Positions 54,254 to 64,000 of a stretch of DNA of 64,000 nucleotides are shown here, piece by piece; within the stretch, counting starts at the first letter, position 1, and each line of letters starts with the position of its first letter. A program made the translations under genes and the position numbers. The notes below the pieces were generated by a model. It was not told the DNA's origin, did not search any database, and was given only the letters and a program-made list of their open reading frames with translations. Source of the stretch: Polynucleobacter sp. MWH-Braz-FAM2G (lineage in GTDB: Bacteria > Pseudomonadota > Gammaproteobacteria > Burkholderiales > Burkholderiaceae); contig NZ_CP061300.1 in NCBI RefSeq assembly GCF_018687635.1, positions 1,757,424 to 1,821,423 on the forward strand. Direction: 5' to 3'.

Positions 54254-57079
54254 CTAATGCGCCTCTTCCCAATTATCTCCAATCCCAATACTTACCATCA
54301 AAGGCACCTTCAGTTGAGCGACATGGCACATCAATTCTGGTAATTTGCTCTGTAGCAGCTCGATCTCATCCATGGGAACGTCGAACACCAATTCATCATG
54401 CACTTGCAACAGCATTTTTGTTTTTAATTGCTCTTTTTCTAGCCAATTTTCGACTGCAATCATGGCCAACTTAATCAGATCCGCTGCAGTGCCCTGCATG
54501 GGGGCATTAATCGCTGCACGCTCTGCTCCTTGGCGACGAGGGCCATTAGAACCCTTAATCTCAGGCAACCAAAGACGTCTTCCAAAAACCGTCTCTACAT
54601 AACCATTCTCCCGAGCCTCGAGACGAGTGCGCTCCATATATTGAGCAACCCCAGGATAGCGATCAAAATACTTGGCGATGTAATTTTGTGCAGCCGATCT
54701 TTCAATCCCCAAATTACCTGCCAAGCCAAAAGCACTCATGCCATATATAAGACCGAAGTTGATCACTTTGGCATAACGACGTTGCTCAGAATTAACGTCT
54801 TCGAGAGGAACACCAAAAATTTCTGCAGCGGTTGCTTGGTGGACATCTTTACCCTCTTTAAAGGCCGCCAGAAGATTTTCATCCTCGGCAATATGCGCCA
54901 TGATGCGTAGTTCAATTTGCGAATAGTCAGCCGACAATAATTTACAACCTTCAGCTGGAATAAATGCCTCCCGAATACGCCTACCCTCCTCTGTGCGCAC
55001 CGGAATATTTTGCAGATTTGGATCGCTTGATGCTAACCGTCCTGTAACTGCGGTAGCCTGAGAAAAGTTAGTATGAATGCGTCCAGTCTTTGGATCAGCC
55101 ATACGAGGCAACTTCTCGATATAAGTAGACATGAGCTTTGCCAAGCTACGATAGTCCAGAATTCTTGCTGGAAGTGGATAGTCTTCAGCCAGCTTTTGCA
55201 AAACCTCTTCATCAGTAGACGGTGCTCCAGAGGGTGTCTTTTTAATTACTGGTAATTCAAGTCGTCCAAATAATATTTCCGCAATCTGCTTCGGCGACTG
55301 AATATTAAATGGCTGGCCCGCAAGTTGATGTATCTCACCCTCAAGTTCTAAGAGACGCTTACCTACTTGCTGACCTTGTTTAGCCAACAAAGCAGAATCA
55401 ATCCGAATCCCATTCCGCTCCATGATGCCTAGGACACGCATAGCAGGCATCTCTACTTGTTTATAGATATAAAGTAAGCCTGGACTTTCCTGAATCTGTG
55501 GCCATAGCTCACGATGGAGACGCAAAGTAATGTCCGCATCTTCCGCTGCGTAGTCAGTCGCGATTTTCAAATCAACCTGATCAAAACCAATTTGATGAAC
55601 GCCTTTGCCACAAACCTCTTCATAGCGAATGGTTTTCATTCCTAAATGACGTTCAGCCAAGCTATCCATATTGTGAGGAAGATGCGACTCAAGCACATAA
55701 GATTCCAGCAGCGTATCAAATGCAACGCCTTGTAATGTGATGCCGTAGTTTGCAAAAATGTGTGTGTCGTACTTGAGGTTTTGACCTACTTTTAATTTCG
55801 AAGCGCTTTCTAACCAAGGCTTCAATTTATTGAGCACTTCATCACGATCTAATTGCACCTCACCATTGCGATGTGCAACTGGAATGTAACAAGCTTCGCC
55901 TGGTTTTACAGACAGAGAAATACCAACCAATTCAGCAGCCAGCGCATCCAAGCTAGTTGTCTCTGTATCTACTGCAGTTAATTCGGCAGTCTCAATTTTT
56001 TTCAGCCATTTATCTAAACCAGCCTCATCGGTAACACACTCATAAATACGCTCAATCGCACCTTGCAAATCTGTTGTGTCTTGCGATAACGCCTTGGTGG
56101 GAGCGCTTGCAATCACACGCAATTGCTTGGAATCCGCTTCTTCAGTAGCACTGGTGATTGGACTACCCGCTAAATCAAACTCCTGCGACTCTGAAGTATT
56201 GCTTTCTGAAGCAGATAGTTGTCTCTCCACGTCGCGTAACCAAGTTTTAAATGCATAACGCTCAAACAATTCACGCAATAAAGGTGCATCTTCAGATTTG
56301 GCATGCAAGTCATCCAATCCAGGAAGGTGTGGCGATAAATCACAATCGGTTTTTACAGTGATGAGTTGGCGAGCTTGCGGTAACCAATCTAGGGAAGCGC
56401 GAAGATTTTCTCCAACCACCCCCTTCACCTGATCGGCGTTTGCCATCAAATTATCCAAGTCACCGAATTCAGCCAACCATTTATTTGCAGTTTTGGGCCC
56501 TGCTTTTGGTACACCAGGTACGTTATCAACCGCATCACCAATGATCGATAAGTAATCCACTATGAGTTCAGGAGGAACGCCAAACTTTTCTTTTACACCC
56601 TCGATGTCTAACTTTTCATTCGTCATCGTATTGATGAGAGTGACTGATGAATTCACCAATTGGGCTAAATCTTTATCACCAGTGGAAATGATGGTCTCCC
56701 ATCCAGCTTGGGTCGCCTGACAAGCCAAGGTTCCGATCACATCATCCGCCTCAACCCCCGAAACCATCAAAACTGGCCAACCCAAAGCCTTGACCATGGC
56801 ATGAATAGGCTCTATTTGTTTAACCAAATCTTCAGGCATTGGTGAGCGATGGGCCTTGTATTCGGGGTACATTTCATCTCGAAAAGTCTTGCCCTTAGCA
56901 TCAAAAACACAGGCTATATGGTCCGCTTTGAGCTCAGATCTAGCCCTGCGCATCATGTTCACCATGCCATATATGGCCCCAGTAGGCTCTCCAGCCCCAT
57001 TTCTGAGGTCTGGCATGGCGTGGAAGGCGCGGTAGAGGTAGCTAGAGCCATCTACCAACAAGAGTCTATGTTTAGTCAT
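54254..57079 (-). CDS. polA: DNA polymerase I
   Basis: This 941-residue enzyme has the three PolA parts: a 5'-nuclease domain (about 1-290, 'LLLVDGSSYLYRAFHAMPDL' at the start), a 3'-5' exonuclease domain (about 345-520, with 'LTAVDTETTSLDALAAEL' keeping the DxE residues), and the polymerase domain with 'SADYSQIELRIMAHI', 'NFGLIYGMSAFGL' and 'LLQVHDELVFDVP'. The proofreading residues appear intact. The ATG at 57079 gives the standard N-terminus; an upstream in-frame start lacks support. Confidence 0.97.
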   Translation of the reverse strand: MTKHRLLLVDGSSYLYRAFHAMPDLRNGAGEPTGAIYGMVNMMRRARSELKADHIACVFDAKGKTFRDEMYPEYKAHRSPMPEDLVKQIEPIHAMVKALGWPVLMVSGVEADDVIGTLACQATQAGWETIISTGDKDLAQLVNSSVTLINTMTNEKLDIEGVKEKFGVPPELIVDYLSIIGDAVDNVPGVPKAGPKTANKWLAEFGDLDNLMANADQVKGVVGENLRASLDWLPQARQLITVKTDCDLSPHLPGLDDLHAKSEDAPLLRELFERYAFKTWLRDVERQLSASESNTSESQEFDLAGSPITSATEEADSKQLRVIASAPTKALSQDTTDLQGAIERIYECVTDEAGLDKWLKKIETAELTAVDTETTSLDALAAELVGISLSVKPGEACYIPVAHRNGEVQLDRDEVLNKLKPWLESASKLKVGQNLKYDTHIFANYGITLQGVAFDTLLESYVLESHLPHNMDSLAERHLGMKTIRYEEVCGKGVHQIGFDQVDLKIATDYAAEDADITLRLHRELWPQIQESPGLLYIYKQVEMPAMRVLGIMERNGIRIDSALLAKQGQQVGKRLLELEGEIHQLAGQPFNIQSPKQIAEILFGRLELPVIKKTPSGAPSTDEEVLQKLAEDYPLPARILDYRSLAKLMSTYIEKLPRMADPKTGRIHTNFSQATAVTGRLASSDPNLQNIPVRTEEGRRIREAFIPAEGCKLLSADYSQIELRIMAHIAEDENLLAAFKEGKDVHQATAAEIFGVPLEDVNSEQRRYAKVINFGLIYGMSAFGLAGNLGIERSAAQNYIAKYFDRYPGVAQYMERTRLEARENGYVETVFGRRLWLPEIKGSNGPRRQGAERAAINAPMQGTAADLIKLAMIAVENWLEKEQLKTKMLLQVHDELVFDVPMDEIELLQSKLPELMCHVAQLKVPLMVSIGIGDNWEEAH

Positions 57080-57162
57080 ACCGCAATCGTACAATCTAGT
57101 TGTGAACTGCCTACAGGTCTGGTTAAGGAACCACCCGAGAGTAGGTTTAAAAAGGTGAAAAA

Positions 57163-57570
57163 ATGCATTATTTAACGAACTTAATTAGCCACTCCATGAG
57201 TTATAGCCTAGTACTCACGAGTTTTTTTGTGGTTTTTGGTCTATTTGGAACTATCTCAGCACAAGCTCAGAATAACAGCCAAGCCCTCAGTCCAGCGGAA
57301 TTAAACCGCATTAATAATCAGCCTCTTGCGCCCGCGGTGAGCGCTTCTGGCGTCATGAGCTCCCCTGAAGCCCGTAAGCCTAACTATCAGTACAGAGATA
57401 AAAACGGCACGACAGTTACCGAATATAAAGATGCCAATTCCCCAACTCAAGTGGATGTTAGAACTCCATACACCAGTTACGAGATGGCCCCACCTACATC
57501 AGTCATGCCAGGACCTCCAAAAGAAACTGATCTGATTAGCGTTCCTAGCATTAGCATTCCCATCAGATAA
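57163..57570 (+). CDS. DUF2782-like secreted protein
   Basis: This 135-residue protein has a hydrophobic N-terminal segment ending near '[10 protein letters not shown]' (signal peptide, cleavage about residue 35) and a small polar domain with '[20 protein letters not shown]' and '[14 protein letters not shown]', which follows the DUF2782 pattern (an E-Y-x-G strand then a V-x-P-x-x-x-x-Y turn). DUF2782 genes lie beside polA and thrB in Pseudomonas, as here. AGGTG precedes the ATG at 57163; an internal ATG at 57196 is possible. Function unknown. Confidence 0.65.
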   Translation: MHYLTNLISHSMSYSLVLTSFFVVFGLFGTISAQAQNNSQALSPAELNRINNQPLAPAVSASGVMSSPEARKPNYQYRDKNGTTVTEYKDANSPTQVDVRTPYTSYEMAPPTSVMPGPPKETDLISVPSISIPIR

Positions 57571-57587
57571 GGGTTCTCATCTCATTT

Positions 57588-58562
57588 ATGGCTGTATTTA
57601 CCCCAATCGAGCTTGAGGATATTTCTCAATGGATCTCCCAAGACTTTGAAATCGGCGAGGCCACTGCAATTCGCGGCATTCATGGTGGCATCGAAAATTC
57701 AAATTTTTTCTTGGACACCACTAAAGATGGCAAGCAGCAGGAATATGTTCTAACGATCTTCGAAAGACTATCTGCCGAACAACTTCCCTTCTATTTGGAG
57801 TTGATGCGTCACCTTGCAAATAAAGGCATCCCAGTTCCCAGGCCTATTGAAAATAAACAAGGAGAAATCCTGTTTACCCTCAAAGGCAAGCCCGCAGCCA
57901 TTGTCACTAAGCTTCCCGGCCTTTCAAGACTGCAACCCGAAGCAAATCATTGCGCCCTAGTTGGTGAGATGCTGGCAAAAATGCATTTGGCTGGAAAAGA
58001 CTTTCCAAAGTTTCAAGAAAATCTTCGAAGTCTTGCTTGGTGGCAAAAAACGATACCAATGGTATTGCCGCACTTAAACACTTCTCAAAAAGAATTACTC
58101 ACTCATGAGCTTGCTACTCAAGAGGCATTTTTTAACTCCGCTTCTTATAATGCGCTCCCGCAGGGTTCAAGTCATTGCGATTTGTTCCGAGACAATGTCT
58201 TGTTTGATCCGAAAGGTGCAGATACATCTCATGATCAACTAGGCGGTTTCTTTGATTTCTACTTTGCCGGCACAGATAAATGGCTATTTGATATCGCTGT
58301 CACAGCTAATGACTGGTGTCTTGCGACCAACAAGCAAGATCTTGATCCCGCATTGCTTGAAGCATTCATGAAAGCTTATCAAGCTATTCGCCCACTAACC
58401 AAAGAAGAGCAAGCAAGCTGGCCCCTGATGTTGCGTGCTGCAGCATTGCGTTTCTGGGTATCGAGATTATGGGATTTCTATTTACCGCGTGATGCTCAAA
58501 TGCTAACTCCGCATGACCCCGCACATTTTGAACGCATTCTTTTAAGTCGTCGATCCCTATGA
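57588..58562 (+). CDS. thrB: Homoserine kinase (APH-fold, type II)
   Basis: This 324-residue protein has the aminoglycoside-phosphotransferase fold used by ThrB in Pseudomonas and betaproteobacteria: '[16 protein letters not shown]' near the N-terminus, '[14 protein letters not shown]' (catalytic H-x-D-x4-N, about residues 197-208), and '[19 protein letters not shown]' (metal-binding D, about 220-238). It phosphorylates homoserine for threonine synthesis. It follows the DUF2782-like gene by 17 bp and overlaps the next gene by 4 bp. Confidence 0.95.
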   Translation: MAVFTPIELEDISQWISQDFEIGEATAIRGIHGGIENSNFFLDTTKDGKQQEYVLTIFERLSAEQLPFYLELMRHLANKGIPVPRPIENKQGEILFTLKGKPAAIVTKLPGLSRLQPEANHCALVGEMLAKMHLAGKDFPKFQENLRSLAWWQKTIPMVLPHLNTSQKELLTHELATQEAFFNSASYNALPQGSSHCDLFRDNVLFDPKGADTSHDQLGGFFDFYFAGTDKWLFDIAVTANDWCLATNKQDLDPALLEAFMKAYQAIRPLTKEEQASWPLMLRAAALRFWVSRLWDFYLPRDAQMLTPHDPAHFERILLSRRSL

Positions 58563-59338
58563 AACTGAATTACGTAGCACCTAAAGAAGGTTACACCTGG
58601 ATTAGACAGGGCATTTGGCTCTTTAAGCAGAATCCACTAGGTTTCTTGATGCTGGTTTTTATGTATGTATTTGCAGCGCAGCTGGCAGTCATCGTTCCAG
58701 TTATCGGCGTTTTCGCAGTCTTGCTGCTCACACCAACACTGTCAGTAGGTTTTATGACTGCTTGCCGCCAAGCGATTCAAAAAGAACGCATCAGACCAAT
58801 GGTCTATTTAGTTGCTTTACAGTCCAGCCCGATTGTGCGCAAAAGAATTTTGCAACTTGGCTTGATATACACAGCTTTGGTTTTACTGCTGAGCTTTACA
58901 TTAAGCCTCTTAGTCGACTTTGAGTTACTGATTCCACTCATGACCAGCGATAAGACTATTACGCCAGAGGCACTTCGTCAGGTTTATTTAGCCCTATTTT
59001 TTGGCGCAATTCTTTATGTGCCAATAGCGATGTTGATGTGGTTCTCGCCCGTTTTAGTTGCCTGGGCAGATATGTCAGTAGCTCAGGCTTTGTTTTCGAG
59101 TTGCTTGGCATGCTGGACGAATAAAGCTGCGTTCTTTCTGTATCTCTCCATTTGGGGTGCCGTTCTGATTGCAATCCCACTCATGGTGGGCATGATTTTT
59201 GATGCAATCGATCTGGGACAAGCAGCCTCATACATCATAGCCCCCATCTCTATGGCTGGTCTAACGGTGATGCACTGCTCTTTTTACGCGACCTGGAAAG
59301 CCTGCTTTACAGAAGACGAAGTAGCCTTAAACAGCTAA
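58559..59338 (+). CDS. BPSS1780-family membrane protein
   Basis: This 259-residue protein has about six membrane helices. It begins '[20 protein letters not shown]', the conserved opening of the BPSS1780 family in Burkholderiales, and has a '[16 protein letters not shown]' turn after the first helix pair. The function is unknown. Its ATG overlaps the thrB stop, so it is translated with it, and its stop abuts the uvrD stop. Confidence 0.85.
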   Translation: MKLNYVAPKEGYTWIRQGIWLFKQNPLGFLMLVFMYVFAAQLAVIVPVIGVFAVLLLTPTLSVGFMTACRQAIQKERIRPMVYLVALQSSPIVRKRILQLGLIYTALVLLLSFTLSLLVDFELLIPLMTSDKTITPEALRQVYLALFFGAILYVPIAMLMWFSPVLVAWADMSVAQALFSSCLACWTNKAAFFLYLSIWGAVLIAIPLMVGMIFDAIDLGQAASYIIAPISMAGLTVMHCSFYATWKACFTEDEVALNS

Positions 59339-61705
59339 TTAATCAATGGCAGCAAGCTTAGCAATGCTAAGTTGCAGCCATTTAACGCCGTGACGTTTGA
59401 AATTTACTTGTGCTCTTGCATCGGCGTCTACACCTTCCAATCCAGTCACGCGCCCCTCGCCAAATTTGGTGTGGAACACATTTTGCCCAATCGTAAATGG
59501 ATAATTTCCGCGCGGTGGAGAAGCCAATCTTTTTATTTCCATAGAAGCTGAACCAACTCGTTTAGCCGGTCTTTGACGCTCGGAACCTGAATCAAAAAAG
59601 TCATTGGATTCATATTCACGCTGACGGGTATAACCATCTTGCCAAGTTGCTCCCGATCTTGAGTTGCCTCCACCCCAGCGCGCATCTCTTGCCTTAGGAG
59701 TAAGCCACTTCAATGAATCTGATGGGAGCTCCTCCAAAAAGCGAGAAGGCATGTTGTAACGAACTTGACCATGCAGCATTCGTGATTGAGTATGGGATAA
59801 ATACAAGCGCTCCTTGGCGCGAGTAATAGCCACATACATTAAACGTCGTTCTTCTTCCAAGCCATTTTGTTCATTCACACTATTCTCATGAGGAAATAAA
59901 CCCTCTTCAAGACCAGTAATGAAAACCGAAGTAAATTCCAAGCCTTTAGCTGAATGCACTGTCATTAGTTGAACTGCATCTTGACCAGCCTGCGCTTGGT
60001 TGTCGCCAGCTTCTAATGAAGCGTGCGATAAAAATGCTGCCAAGGGAGAAACGTCTACATCACCTGGAGCATTTTCTCCTGGCAACATCGCAGCAGCCGC
60101 ATCTTGTCCATACCCCTCTTCAGCAATAAATGCTGTTGCTGCATTAATTAATTCCTGCAAGTTCTCAACGCGATCTTGCCCTTCGCGCTCAGAAAGATAG
60201 TGTTGAATCAAACCACTATTCTGAATGACAAACTCCACTGTCTCAGGCAAAGTGTTGTGTCGAGTAGCCTCACGCATATGATCTACTAATCGCACAAATC
60301 CACCAAGCGCAGCGCCTGCCTTACCCTCCAGAGAAGAGGCGGCTAAATACAGAGAGCATTGCTGCGCTCTTGCGGCATCTTGCAATGCCTCAATAGATCT
60401 TGCGCCAATTCCACGAGTTGGAAAATTAACCACGCGTGAAAATGAAGTGTCATCATTCGGGTTCTCAAGCAAACGCAAATATGCAAGAGCGTGTTTAATT
60501 TCGGCACGCTCGAAGAAGCGCAATCCACCATAAACGCGATAAGGAATACCCGCTGAAAACAAAGCATGCTCAATGATTCGAGACTGCGCATTACTACGAT
60601 AAAGCAAAGCGATTTCAGTACGCTTGATCCCACTATTCACCAAAGCTTTAATCTCATCCACCAACCAGGTGGCTTCAGCATGATCACTGGGCGCCTCATA
60701 GATACGAACCGGCTCGCCATGGCCAGCGTCGGTTCGTAGATTTTTACCAAGGCGTTCAGAGTTATTGGCAATTAAATGATTTGCAGTATCCAGGATATGG
60801 CCGTGTGAACGATAGTTCTGCTCTAGCTTCACTAGTAATGGATGAAATTGCTTTTCATAAAGACGCATGTTTTCAACATCGGCACCACGGAAAGCGTAAA
60901 TACTTTGGTCATCATCACCAACAGCAAATACCGAACTACTACCCATTCCACTAATATTGATTCGACTTGCATCATGACCCGATAACAATTTCAACCACGC
61001 ATACTGCAAAGCATTAGTGTCCTGAAACTCATCAATCAGAATATGACGGAAGCGCTCTTGATAATGCGTCCGAATAGGTTCGCTATGTTTAAGTAGTTCA
61101 TAACTACGCAATAGAAGCTCAGCAAAATCAACTACACCCTCACGTTGACATTGTTCATCGTAAGCCGCATACAGTTGCGCCATTTTTGCCTGAAAATCGT
61201 CGCCAACCGCCAAATCCTTAGCGCGCTGTCCTCGCTCTTTGGCATGTGCAATGAAGTACTGCAATTGTTTTGCGGGGTATTTTTCATCATCAACTTTCAA
61301 GCCCTTTAATAGACGCTTGATAGCAGATAGTTGATCTTGGGTATCCAAAATCTGGAATGTGGAAGGCAATCCCGCTTCTTTGTGATGAGCGCGCAATAAA
61401 CGGTTACATAGGCCATGAAAGGTACCAATCCACATCCCCCGAGTATTAATGGGCAACATGGCGCTGAGACGGAGCATCATCTCTTTGGCGGCCTTATTGG
61501 TAAAGGTTACAGCCAGGATGCCAATAGGCGATACCTGCCCGGTCTGAATCAACCAGGCTATACGGGTGGTAAGGACGCGGGTCTTGCCGCTCCCAGCGCC
61601 AGCCAAAATCAAGGCTGATTGGGCTTGGCCATTTTCATTAACAGGCGGGAGGGTCACTGCCTCGCGCTGTTCTGGATTGAGGTTCGCGAGCAAGTCTGAG
61701 TACAT
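59339..61705 (-). CDS. uvrD: DNA helicase II UvrD/PcrA
   Basis: This 788-residue superfamily 1A helicase has a Walker A at residues 35-42 (AGAGSGKT), motif Ia '[13 protein letters not shown]' near 63, the DEFQDTN motif II near 225, '[14 protein letters not shown]' near 265, '[11 protein letters not shown]' near 293, and '[12 protein letters not shown]' near 580 with 'VAITRAK' after it. It unwinds DNA in mismatch and nucleotide excision repair. It starts only 24 bp from the divergent valS start, and its stop adjoins the BPSS1780-type gene. Confidence 0.96.
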   Translation of the reverse strand: MYSDLLANLNPEQREAVTLPPVNENGQAQSALILAGAGSGKTRVLTTRIAWLIQTGQVSPIGILAVTFTNKAAKEMMLRLSAMLPINTRGMWIGTFHGLCNRLLRAHHKEAGLPSTFQILDTQDQLSAIKRLLKGLKVDDEKYPAKQLQYFIAHAKERGQRAKDLAVGDDFQAKMAQLYAAYDEQCQREGVVDFAELLLRSYELLKHSEPIRTHYQERFRHILIDEFQDTNALQYAWLKLLSGHDASRINISGMGSSSVFAVGDDDQSIYAFRGADVENMRLYEKQFHPLLVKLEQNYRSHGHILDTANHLIANNSERLGKNLRTDAGHGEPVRIYEAPSDHAEATWLVDEIKALVNSGIKRTEIALLYRSNAQSRIIEHALFSAGIPYRVYGGLRFFERAEIKHALAYLRLLENPNDDTSFSRVVNFPTRGIGARSIEALQDAARAQQCSLYLAASSLEGKAGAALGGFVRLVDHMREATRHNTLPETVEFVIQNSGLIQHYLSEREGQDRVENLQELINAATAFIAEEGYGQDAAAAMLPGENAPGDVDVSPLAAFLSHASLEAGDNQAQAGQDAVQLMTVHSAKGLEFTSVFITGLEEGLFPHENSVNEQNGLEEERRLMYVAITRAKERLYLSHTQSRMLHGQVRYNMPSRFLEELPSDSLKWLTPKARDARWGGGNSRSGATWQDGYTRQREYESNDFFDSGSERQRPAKRVGSASMEIKRLASPPRGNYPFTIGQNVFHTKFGEGRVTGLEGVDADARAQVNFKRHGVKWLQLSIAKLAAID

Positions 61706-61729
61706 CAGCCCAATTATAATTTGCCTCTT

Positions 61730-64000
61730 ATGCCAAATGCCTCAAATACCCCTAATTCACCAACGGCTAGCTCAGCAGATGAACTCGCCAAATCCTATGA
61801 ACCCGCCCCGATAGAAGCCCACTGGGGTCCAGAATGGGAGCGCCGCGGCATTGCCGATGCCAGCATGGATGAGGGCAAAGGTGATTTTTCTATTCAGCTA
61901 CCTCCCCCTAACGTCACAGGCACCCTTCACATGGGTCACGCCTTTAATCAAACCATCATGGATGGCTTGGTTCGTCATGCGCGGATGTCGGGCAAAAATA
62001 CCCTTTGGGTTCCCGGCACTGATCATGCCGGTATTGCCACTCAAATTGTGGTCGAGCGTCAATTAGATGCACAAAAAATATCTCGCCACGATTTAGGTCG
62101 CGATAAGTTCTTGGAAAAAGTGTGGGAGTGGAAAGAAACATCTGGCAACACCATCACACGTCAAATTCGTCGTTTAGGCGCTTCGATTGATTGGGGTAAA
62201 GAATATTTCACAATGGACAGCAAGATGTCCAAGGCAGTAGTTGAAGTTTTTGTTCGCCTGCATGAGCAAGGTTTGATTTATCGCGGCAAACGTTTAGTGA
62301 ACTGGGATCCCGTTCTTGGTACTGCCGTCTCTGATTTAGAAGTGGTTAGCGAAGAAGAAGATGGCTCAATGTGGCATATCCGTTATCCATTGACAGATGG
62401 ATCGGGTCACCTGACAGTTGCCACCACTCGCCCTGAAACCCTGCTGGGTGACGTCGCCGTCATGGTGAATCCAGAGGATGAGCGTTACAAGCATCTCATT
62501 GGCAAATCAGTCAACTTGCCTTTATGCGATCGCCAAATTCCCATCATTGCTGATGATTATGTAGATTTGAACTTTGGAACCGGTGTTGTCAAAGTAACTC
62601 CTGCGCACGACTTCAACGACTATGCAGTAGGTCAACGTCATCAATTACCAATGATCAACATCCTCACTTTGGATGCCATGATTAATGAAAATGCTCCAGC
62701 AGCATACAGGGGCATGGAACGTTTTGCAGCACGCAAACAAGTAGTAACAGATTTAGATGCTGCTGGCCTATTAGAAAAAGTTCAGCCACATAAATTGATG
62801 GTGCCACGTGGTGATCGAACTCAAACCATTATTGAGCCAATGCTCACGGATCAATGGTTTGTCGCTATGTCCAAACCAAGCCCTGATAATAAATATCAGC
62901 CAGGCTCTTCGATTGCAGGCGCAGCATTAGATGCGGTTACCAAGGGCGATATCAAACTCGTTCCTGAAAATTGGATTAATACCTATACACAATGGTTGGA
63001 AAATATTCAGGACTGGTGCATCTCTCGTCAACTTTGGTGGGGCCACCAAATCCCAGCTTGGTATGGTGATGATGGGCAGATTTTTGTTGGTCGCTCTGAA
63101 GAAGAAGCTAAGGCCAAAGCTGCTGCCGCAGGCTATACCGGCAAACTTAATCGCGACCCAGATGTTCTCGATACTTGGTTCAGCTCTGCCCTTGTACCTT
63201 TTAGCTCATTAGGTTGGCCTGATGAAACTCCAGCACTAAATCATTTCTTACCCTCCTCTGTTTTAGTCACTGGATTTGACATTATTTTCTTCTGGGTAGC
63301 CCGCATGGTCATGATGACCTGCCACTTCACAGGAAAGGTGCCATTTCATACGGTCTATGTGCATGGTCTAGTACGTGATGCTGAAGGTCAAAAAATGAGC
63401 AAGTCCAAAGGCAATACTTTGGATCCAATTGACTTAATAGATGGCATCAAGATTGAGGAGTTAGTAAGCAAGCGAACTACTGGCCTCATGAATCCAAAAC
63501 AGGCGGAGAGTATTAGCAAGAAAACCAAAAAAGAATTTCCGGATGGTATTCCAGCTTTTGGTACTGATGCCTTGCGTTTTACTTTTGCATCCCTAGCTTC
63601 GCTTGGCCGCAATATCAATTTTGACCAAAAACGTTGCGAGGGTTATCGTAATTTCTGCAACAAACTTTGGAACGCCACACGCTTTGTTCTGATGAACTGC
63701 CCTGGCAATGATGAAGATAATGGCTTAGCGCCATGCGACAACCAATGCGGTCCTGATGGTTATTTAGACTTTTCGCCTGCAGATAAATGGATCGTATCTC
63801 AACTCCAAAGAACTGAAGCCGATGTCGCCAAAGGATTTGAGAATTACCGCTTTGACAATATTGCCAGCAGCATCTACCAATTTGTTTGGGATGAGTATTG
63901 TGATTGGTATCTAGAGCTTGCTAAAGTTCAACTACAAACAGGCACACCGGCACAGCAACGCGCCACTCGTCGCACGCTCTTGCGTGTCTTAGAAACCATT
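61730..64000 (+). CDS. valS: Valyl-tRNA synthetase (partial, 3' end outside window)
   Basis: The frame from ATG 61730 is open for 757 codons to the window edge. It shows the class I HIGH motif in '[17 protein letters not shown]' near residues 58-75, the editing domain ('[17 protein letters not shown]', near 228), and the KMSKS loop in '[16 protein letters not shown]' near 550. A Ser/Ala-rich leader of about 20 residues precedes the conserved '[15 protein letters not shown]'. It charges tRNA-Val. The remaining C-terminal part, roughly 200 residues by comparison with the family, lies beyond 64000. Confidence 0.97.
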   Translation, partial: MPNASNTPNSPTASSADELAKSYEPAPIEAHWGPEWERRGIADASMDEGKGDFSIQLPPPNVTGTLHMGHAFNQTIMDGLVRHARMSGKNTLWVPGTDHAGIATQIVVERQLDAQKISRHDLGRDKFLEKVWEWKETSGNTITRQIRRLGASIDWGKEYFTMDSKMSKAVVEVFVRLHEQGLIYRGKRLVNWDPVLGTAVSDLEVVSEEEDGSMWHIRYPLTDGSGHLTVATTRPETLLGDVAVMVNPEDERYKHLIGKSVNLPLCDRQIPIIADDYVDLNFGTGVVKVTPAHDFNDYAVGQRHQLPMINILTLDAMINENAPAAYRGMERFAARKQVVTDLDAAGLLEKVQPHKLMVPRGDRTQTIIEPMLTDQWFVAMSKPSPDNKYQPGSSIAGAALDAVTKGDIKLVPENWINTYTQWLENIQDWCISRQLWWGHQIPAWYGDDGQIFVGRSEEEAKAKAAAAGYTGKLNRDPDVLDTWFSSALVPFSSLGWPDETPALNHFLPSSVLVTGFDIIFFWVARMVMMTCHFTGKVPFHTVYVHGLVRDAEGQKMSKSKGNTLDPIDLIDGIKIEELVSKRTTGLMNPKQAESISKKTKKEFPDGIPAFGTDALRFTFASLASLGRNINFDQKRCEGYRNFCNKLWNATRFVLMNCPGNDEDNGLAPCDNQCGPDGYLDFSPADKWIVSQLQRTEADVAKGFENYRFDNIASSIYQFVWDEYCDWYLELAKVQLQTGTPAQQRATRRTLLRVLETI

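Overview
The window looks like chromosome of a small-genome freshwater betaproteobacterium, most likely Polynucleobacter or a close Burkholderiaceae relative. The grounds are the AT-rich codon use, the very short intergenic gaps, the order rpsU-yqeY-dnaG-rpoD followed by a CAU tRNA, the Bug/TctC and TcuAB genes, and families common in Burkholderiales (BPSS1780, DUF2244, DUF3079). This is inferred from gene content; no database was searched.

Layout. 1-6.6 kb: a partial Rrf2 regulator at the edge, small membrane proteins, a LON-domain protein, an MpaB-type oxygenase, a short-chain dehydrogenase, and a cNMP/CBS/DUF294 signalling protein coupled to a DnaQ-type exonuclease. 6.6-9.7 kb: the acetate permease pair actP/DUF485 on the minus strand, divergent from an orphan FixJ-type response regulator, then tRNA-Gly(CCC). 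9.8-12.7 kb: a heat-shock locus with htpG, a small acidic/basic protein and hsp20, with sigma-32-like promoters including a palindromic divergent pair. 12.8-17.6 kb: hyi, a secreted protein of unknown function, a TctC binding protein and tcuB/tcuA (tricarballylate/citrate use).

17.69-39.69 kb is the striking part. A 22-kb block is bounded by perfect 81-bp direct repeats that contain the 3' 45 nt of the CAU tRNA gene plus its terminator. The intact tRNA lies at the right end and its severed 3' half at the left end. This is the signature of an element integrated at a tRNA, but no integrase is visible. The cargo is an anaerobic nitrate package. One minus-strand array holds narX-narL-narK1-narK2-narG-narH-narJ-narI, carbonic anhydrase, a nitroreductase, an HPP-family membrane protein and two small Cys-containing proteins. 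A second minus-strand array holds a PAS protein, NnrS, a nitronate-monooxygenase-like flavoprotein and a B12-dependent (class II) ribonucleotide reductase. Between and beside them are a frameshifted TehA-family channel, a DUF3079 protein and a small membrane protein. Together they would let a cell take up nitrate, respire it to nitrite, sense both ions, handle nitrosative by-products and make dNTPs without oxygen. No nitrite reductase and no molybdenum-cofactor genes are present in the window.

39.7-64 kb is conserved core chromosome: the macromolecular synthesis operon (rpsU, yqeY, dnaG, rpoD, the last with a long Lys/Ala/Pro repeat tail), tsaD, folE2, dxs-ispA-xseB, a Rieske oxygenase, a 3-mercaptopyruvate-type sulfurtransferase, a ZIP transporter, a Tat-exported dienelactone hydrolase, polA, thrB, uvrD, and valS, which runs off the right edge.

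No CRISPR array, insertion sequence, rRNA or recognisable riboswitch was seen. Several genes were found outside long-ORF logic by reading for ribosome sites: the edge Rrf2 gene, and small proteins at 1236-1385, 11830-11988 and 17990-18166.
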